Part shown: piece after piece, positions 7,396 to 9,978 of the stretch
How the letters are laid out: each line of letters opens with the position of its first letter
Numbering within the stretch: the stretch's first letter is position 1
From: Chloroflexota bacterium
GTDB lineage: Bacteria; Chloroflexota; Anaerolineae; Anaerolineales; Villigracilaceae
Direction: 5' to 3'
NCBI GenBank assembly: GCA_021796315.1
Contig: JAJYOH010000181.1
Coordinates: 1 to 9,978 of the forward strand
DNA length: 9,978 nucleotides
Translations under genes and position numbers: made by a program
Notes under the pieces: model-generated
Seen by the model: only the letters and a program-made list of their open reading frames with translations
Databases searched by the model: none
What the model was told of the DNA's origin: nothing

Positions 7396-8160
7396 CTACT
7401 TGAAACGATCCATCTTTTTGATGACCAGATCGAATATCTTTCCGTAATTGGCCGTGGCCTCGGCTAAGAAGTCGGTGAAGGAAACGGTGGCGGTGTGATC
7501 GGCCTTGTCCGAGATGGCGCGGATGCAGAGAAAAGGCACGTTGTTGATGGAACAGGTGTGTGAAATGGCGGCCGCTTCCATATCCGTGCAGAGACCGTGC
7601 AGCGTTGACCAAAGCCGTTCGGCTTTCTCGCGCTGACCGATGAACTGGTCGCCGCTCAAAACGCGTCCCGAATAGACTTTGGGCGTGTGGCCGTTTAATT
7701 CGGTTAATTCAATTTGATTGGCTGTATCAAAAGCCAGTTGCGATAATTTTGGGTCTGAATTGAAAATCTGTTGCGTGCGGAATTTCAACTGGCCGGTATC
7801 CCGGGCAGTCACCGCATCGAAGATCAACTCGCCGGGTTTCAGTCCCCAACTGGTGATATCGAAATCGTGTTGGATGGCTTCGGTGGCGATGACCAGATCG
7901 CCGACTTCGAGTTCAGGTGCGAGCGCGCCCGAACTGCCCATGTTGAAAATCGCGTCGACACCGAAATGGTCGATCAATTGCTGTGCCGCAATCGCCGCAT
8001 TGACCTTGCCCGGGTCGCAGCGCGTTAGGTAGATTTCATGGCCGTAGACTTCACCATGCCAAAAACTGCGACTCGATTTTTGGATTTGTTCCAGATGCTG
8101 CGTGTGCTGGCGAATGGGAAGCAGTTCTTCTTCCATCGCGCCGATGATGCCGATTTTCAT
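7396..8160 (-). CDS. mtnN: 5'-methylthioadenosine/S-adenosylhomocysteine nucleosidase
   Basis: The enzyme hydrolyses the glycosidic bond of methylthioadenosine and S-adenosylhomocysteine, releasing adenine. It acts in the cytoplasm in methionine salvage and removal of methylation by-products. The 254-aa sequence starts MKIGIIGAMEEE, as in the E. coli enzyme, and carries NMGSSGALAPELEVGDLVIA (73-92). The catalytic residues are in place: Glu12, Glu195 in TDMEAAAIS and Asp218 in IRAISDKAD. The last two are shifted by the same 21 residues from E. coli Glu174/Asp197, consistent with an internal insertion. It begins 17 nt after the HEPN gene with no recognisable ribosome site (upstream is CTGGATATATC), so translational coupling to the upstream genes is plausible. 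A related but divergent nucleosidase fragment lies at 1-481. Confidence 0.92.
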   Translation of the reverse strand: MKIGIIGAMEEELLPIRQHTQHLEQIQKSSRSFWHGEVYGHEIYLTRCDPGKVNAAIAAQQLIDHFGVDAIFNMGSSGALAPELEVGDLVIATEAIQHDFDITSWGLKPGELIFDAVTARDTGQLKFRTQQIFNSDPKLSQLAFDTANQIELTELNGHTPKVYSGRVLSGDQFIGQREKAERLWSTLHGLCTDMEAAAISHTCSINNVPFLCIRAISDKADHTATVSFTDFLAEATANYGKIFDLVIKKMDRFK

Positions 8161-8177
8161 GATATATCCAGGGAGTT

Positions 8178-8516
8178 TTATTTTTCCGAAAGAATGGTTT
8201 TTACTTGTTCCAGCAATGGCGGGATTTCATTCTCGACAACATCCCATACGATTTCATCACTGACCCCAAAATAATTATGAGCCACAATATCGCGGAAGCC
8301 TGCAATTTTTCGCCATTTCACTTGTGGATATTTTAGCCGCGTTTCTTCCGAAATGTTTTTTGTGGCTTCGCCGATGATTTCCAAATTTCGAACCACGGCG
8401 TCGAAAACAAGATGGCTGCCGACAAAGTCTTCATAATTCAATCCCGCTGTGTAGTCGGAGACTCTTTTGCACGCATCTTTTATATCTTCAAGATAAAGCG
8501 ACTCATCACGCGACAT
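8178..8516 (-). CDS. hepT: HEPN-domain toxin, HepT-like (DUF86)
   Basis: The 112-aa helical protein carries the HEPN ribonuclease motif RX4HXY as RDIVAHNY: Arg75, His80 and Tyr82. It also has the conserved VVRNLEIIGEATKN segment (41-54) of the DUF86/HepT family. In the studied MntA-HepT pair, HepT is an RNA-cleaving toxin and the partner nucleotidyltransferase silences it by adding AMP to the tyrosine of this motif. All three key residues are intact here, so the toxin is probably active if unmodified. It overlaps the end of the upstream nucleotidyltransferase gene by 11 nt (8506-8516), typical of a cotranslated pair. AGGA lies nine bases before the ATG, inside the upstream gene. The gene symbol is by family resemblance only. 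Confidence 0.87.
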   Translation of the reverse strand: MSRDESLYLEDIKDACKRVSDYTAGLNYEDFVGSHLVFDAVVRNLEIIGEATKNISEETRLKYPQVKWRKIAGFRDIVAHNYFGVSDEIVWDVVENEIPPLLEQVKTILSEK

Positions 8517-8796
8517 GTACTAAATCCTGCATGACGTGTGGTTTCATGCGCGGCTTGATGGCTTGTGGCGTGACCAAATCTACTTTACAACCGAGTAATT
8601 CTTCCAGATAGAACTTGGTATCCATGAAGCGATCAAATGTCGCGCGGCCTTCAAATTCGACGAGAATATCCACATCGCTGTTTGGACGTTCTTCTCCGCG
8701 AGCCACCGATCCAAAAATAGACAGTGACTTCACGCCCAATTTGGTCAATTGGTCGCGATGTTTGCGGATGCGGGAGATCACAGTCTTGCGCGTCAT
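8506..8796 (-). CDS. mntA: MNT-family nucleotidyltransferase antitoxin (MntA-like)
   Basis: The 96-aa protein is a minimal nucleotidyltransferase. It has GSVARGEERPNSDVDILVEF, where Gly29-Ser30 and Asp41/Asp43 form the GSX10DXD metal and nucleotide site, and Asp73 in KVDLVT is the expected third carboxylate. It should use ATP to AMPylate and neutralise the HEPN toxin encoded next. A longer reading from ATG 8844 adds 16 residues (MMVKLYCHFHLLYNQT), but the start at 8796 is preferred. A perfect TATAAT -10 box lies six bases before 8796 and inside the longer version, and known relatives begin at the equivalent of MTRKTVISRIRKHRDQL. This implies a leaderless mRNA. The order antitoxin-toxin-nucleosidase with tight spacing points to one operon. 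Confidence 0.85.
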   Translation of the reverse strand: MTRKTVISRIRKHRDQLTKLGVKSLSIFGSVARGEERPNSDVDILVEFEGRATFDRFMDTKFYLEELLGCKVDLVTPQAIKPRMKPHVMQDLVHVA

Positions 8797-8802
8797 AGTT
8801 TG

Positions 8803-8808
8803 ATTATA
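8803..8808 (-). promoter_or_regulatory. -10 box of the MNT/HEPN/nucleosidase operon
   Basis: TATAAT on the - strand (complement of 8803-8808), preceded by G, lies six bases before the start codon at 8796. Transcription would therefore start at or next to the ATG. No clear -35 is seen (TTATAC at the complement of 8827-8832 is poor). Confidence 0.6.
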
Positions 8809-8952
8809 CAACAGGTGGAAATGACAGTATAACTTGACCATCATCCTAACTCGAAGAAACTCTGATGCCTGACGCTAACACTATCCCACCGACTGAAACA
8901 ACAAGAATTTTCATCAGGTTTTCCTGCAATTTTTTCTATCATCAAACCAAAT

Positions 8953-9049
8953 TTTGACTGGCTCAAAATCAAGTTAAGCGGCTCAAAATTTATTTTCAGC
9001 CGCTTAACCAAAATCAGAGCCTCTCAAACTTAGATTTGACGGGCTCAAA
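8953..9049. repeat. Long hairpin with repeated GGCTCAAA boxes
   Basis: GTTAAGCGGCT (8973-8983) and AGCCGCTTAAC (8998-9008) are perfect 11-bp complements. The inner AAAAT/ATTTT bases also pair after one mismatch. GGCTCAAA occurs in the same orientation at 8960-8967, 8980-8987 and 9042-9049, the outer two preceded by TTTGAC plus one base. It has neither the T-run nor the position of a terminator. Confidence 0.65.
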
Positions 9050-9081
9050 CCGAAAATAGCGCCGCAATGCCCATTCTGCCG

Positions 9082-9087
9082 TATAAT
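9082..9087 (+). promoter_or_regulatory. Candidate -10 box of a decayed gene
   Basis: TATAAT within the 14-mer TTCTGCCGTATAAT, identical to that upstream of the MFS exporter (5162-5175). It is followed 27 nt later by GGGGAAACTC and an ATG at 9115. No -35 box is obvious. Confidence 0.45.
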
Positions 9088-9114
9088 TTGACCAGCCTAC
9101 ATTCGGGGAAACTC

Positions 9115-9240
9115 ATGACCGAAACCCGCAAACTTCGCGTTTTCCCTTCGACAAGCTCAGGGCAGGTCTCTGCCATGCTTCACAAGACAAACCTGTTGTC
9201 CGCGAACTCTACCAGCGACCAACGCCGAGGGTTGGATTGA
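9115..9240 (+). pseudogene. Orphan gene start disrupted by a dispersed repeat
   Basis: A 41-codon frame opens at ATG 9115 behind a -10 box and a GGGGA ribosome-like site (9105-9109). The first nine residues (MTETRKLRV) look like a normal protein start. The frame then runs into the repeat at 9144-9166, translated here as FPSTSSGQ, and ends at TGA 9238-9240. In another frame the repeat reads FDKLRAG, followed by KPVVRELYQRPTPRVGLTPV and TAA. The original gene cannot be named. It could instead be a small expressed peptide or a chance frame. Confidence 0.35.
9144..9166. repeat. Dispersed CCCTTCGACAAGCTCAGGG-type repeat
   Basis: The segment has short self-complementary ends (CCCT/AGGG) and resembles a palindromic repeat common between and inside genes of Chloroflexota and other phyla, where one frame reads FDKLRAG. 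That resemblance is from memory and not from a search. Confidence 0.55.
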
Positions 9241-9250
9241 CCCCTGTATA

Positions 9251-9315
9251 AGTTCAAAGGTTGGAAAGTTACAAGTTACAGGTTAAAATCATTAGGTCGG
9301 GCAACTTTCAACCTT
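9251..9315. repeat. Heptamer-patterned inverted repeat
   Basis: AGTTACA occurs twice in tandem (9267-9280), flanked by the variants AGTTCAA (9251-9257) and GGTTAAA (9281-9287). The left part AAGGTTGGAAAGTT (9257-9270) is complementary, apart from one extra G, to AACTTTCAACCTT (9303-9315). It lies directly upstream of the hicB promoter. Confidence 0.55.
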
Positions 9316-9347
9316 CTAACATGCAAACCTTCAACTATGGATGGTTG

Positions 9348-9353
9348 TATAAT
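9348..9353 (+). promoter_or_regulatory. -10 box of the hicBA operon
   Basis: TATAAT preceded by G, 28 nt before the hicB start codon. Transcription from about 9360 would leave a short leader carrying the AAAGGAG ribosome site (9368-9374). Confidence 0.6.
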
Positions 9354-9381
9354 TGGGGCAGTCAAGTAAAGGAGATTCCTA

Positions 9382-9609
9382 ATGTTACAGCAATTCAAAA
9401 TTATCGTTGAGAAACATTCTGACGGTTATGTGGCTTATCCTTTGGGATTAAAAGGCGTTGTAGTCGCAGAAGGTGATACTTACGAAGATGCACTCGCGGA
9501 TGTCAAATCTGCAATTCAATTTCATATTGCAACCTTTGGCAAAGATGTGTTGAACGCGGAAACGCCTGTGTTGGAAGCATTTATCGCTGAGATGGGGGTA
9601 GCAGTCTAA
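9382..9609 (+). CDS. hicB: HicB-family antitoxin
   Basis: The 75-aa protein matches the compact HicB/UPF0150 antitoxin: FKIIVEKHSDGYVAYPLGLKG (5-25), then EGDTYEDALADVKSAIQFHI (30-49), forming the partial RNase H-like fold that binds and covers the HicA toxin. No separate DNA-binding domain follows, as is usual for the short members. The ribosome site AAAGGAG (9368-9374) is seven bases from ATG. The stop codon overlaps the hicA start in TAATG (9607-9611), so the pair is translationally coupled, with antitoxin first. The gene is intact although its partner is broken. Confidence 0.88.
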   Translation: MLQQFKIIVEKHSDGYVAYPLGLKGVVVAEGDTYEDALADVKSAIQFHIATFGKDVLNAETPVLEAFIAEMGVAV

Positions 9610-9845
9610 TGCCAAAGTTCCCCGTCGACGCGCCAAAAACGAAGGTGATTAAGGCGTTCGAGTGATTGGGCTTTCTCCTTGTAAGAGAGGGGAATCACAT
9701 TGCAATGCAACGTGAAAATCCAGATGGGACAAAAACACCACTAACCATGCCAAATCACCGTACGCTCAAAAGCTCCACCCTGCGTACAATTCTCTCTCAA
9801 TGTGGGATTTCAAGAGACGATTTCTTGAAGGCCTACGAAGAATAG
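9609..9845 (+). pseudogene. hicA: hicA toxin gene interrupted by an in-frame TGA
   Basis: The frame starting at ATG 9609 gives a full HicA-like mRNA interferase of 77 residues, except for TGA at codon 19 (9663-9665). After it come LGFLLVREGNHIAMQRENPD, with the conserved catalytic His at codon 30, and PNHRTLKSSTLRTILSQCGI, typical of HicA, ending at TAG 9843-9845. No insertion or deletion is needed, so this is a single nonsense change. Relatives usually have Lys or Arg at that position, so CGA or AAA to TGA is plausible. As read, only an 18-residue fragment lacking the active site would be made. Restart at TTG 9666 next to the stop could yield a product with the catalytic His but lacking the N-terminal helix. 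The toxin would normally cleave mRNA. Confidence 0.85.
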
Positions 9846-9852
9846 TTCACGC

Positions 9853-9862
9853 GTAACAGGTC
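9853..9862. mobile_element. Possible insertion-sequence end
   Basis: GTAACAGGTC lies between the hicA stop (9845) and the transposase stop (9861-9863). A GTAA-type terminus close to the transposase stop is compatible with IS66-like elements. The other end is outside the window, so neither terminal repeat nor target duplication can be confirmed. Confidence 0.3.
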
Positions 9863-9978
9863 ACACGGTAGCGTCGAGGAAAGGCAAAACAGGCTGGCCT
9901 AGCAAGGCAACCAGTTTCTGAAAAGCGCTCTGCCCATGTCGTTTGGCGGTATTCAAGACCGTTGCCAGAGCGGCATAG
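9861..9978 (-). CDS. Transposase C-terminal fragment, probably IS66-like (gene continues past the window)
   Basis: The - strand frame is open from the right edge to TGA (complement of 9861-9863), giving 38 residues that include ALATVLNTAKRHGQSAFQKL and end in QPVLPFLDATV. This resembles the extreme C-terminus of IS66-family DDE transposases, which end in a helix of the type 'vlxTaRrqGxxvlxxL'. No catalytic motif lies within the visible part, so the family is a judgement from a short segment. It is convergent with hicA, ending 15 nt from the hicA stop codon. Confidence 0.5.
   Translation of the reverse strand, partial: YAALATVLNTAKRHGQSAFQKLVALLGQPVLPFLDATV

Larger units (their letters stand above)
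8845..9381. other. Gene-poor region with repeats and decayed sequence
   Basis: No intact gene is found on either strand in this ~540-bp stretch. It holds a long AT-rich hairpin with GGCTCAAA boxes (8951-9049), a promoter with an orphan gene start (9082-9240), a dispersed repeat (9144-9166), a heptamer-patterned inverted repeat (9251-9315) and the hicB promoter (9348-9353). From 8845 to about 8950 nothing recognisable is seen. Confidence 0.6.

Noticed and set aside
6950..7612. Long - strand frame across the small membrane gene, the terminator and the nucleosidase end
   Set aside because: It reads through a perfect terminator palindrome and two real genes; its His/Gln-rich product looks like frame-shifted nucleosidase sequence.
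8951..9315. Repeats considered as a CRISPR array
   Set aside because: Units are short, irregularly spaced and variable, with no uniform spacers and no cas genes nearby.
9663..9665. TGA in hicA as a recoded Trp or selenocysteine codon
   Set aside because: TGA ends several other genes here normally, homologues have no Trp or Cys at this place, and no recoding hairpin is evident.

Overview
The window looks like a chromosomal stretch from a free-living bacterium, most plausibly a Chloroflexota (Anaerolineae-type) genome. This is inferred from mid-range GC, clean AGGAGG-type ribosome sites, Gram-positive-like lipoproteins with Ser/Thr/Pro-rich tethers, HicB/HicA and MNT/HEPN pairs, and the dispersed CCCTTCGACAAGCTCAGGG-type repeat. 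No rRNA, tRNA or CRISPR array is visible, so the taxonomy is an impression and not a demonstration.

Left end (1-631): the C-terminal part of a phosphorylase-superfamily nucleosidase runs in from outside the window on the + strand. It is followed by a 12-bp hairpin and then by a bidirectional intrinsic terminator shared with the convergent gene.

Centre-left (632-5079, - strand): three successive secreted lipoproteins. In transcription order they are an M1-family zinc aminopeptidase, a serpin protease inhibitor, a strong terminator, and then a phosphoesterase of the phospholipase C / acid phosphatase family (PF04185). The first two are probably cotranscribed. Together they look like a surface layer of nutrient-scavenging and protease-defence proteins.

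Centre (5080-7395): a divergent promoter region leads into a 14-TM DHA2-type MFS exporter (+), then a small GlsB/YeaQ-like membrane protein (+). A perfect 32-nt palindromic terminator closes this side.

Centre-right (7396-8796, - strand): an operon starting from a likely leaderless promoter. It encodes an MNT nucleotidyltransferase antitoxin, a HEPN (HepT-like) toxin overlapping it by 11 nt, and a methylthioadenosine/S-adenosylhomocysteine nucleosidase 17 nt downstream.

Right end (8797-9978): an accessory-looking, decayed region. About 540 bp without an intact gene holds a long AT-rich hairpin with repeated GGCTCAAA boxes, a promoter with a short orphan gene start run into by a dispersed repeat, and a heptamer-patterned inverted repeat. 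Then comes a hicB antitoxin gene whose partner hicA is broken by one in-frame TGA. Immediately after hicA lies the 3' end of a transposase gene on the opposite strand, probably IS66-like. The most notable points are the broken hicA, the MNT/HEPN/nucleosidase operon, and the structured repeats between them. No entirely new system is evident.
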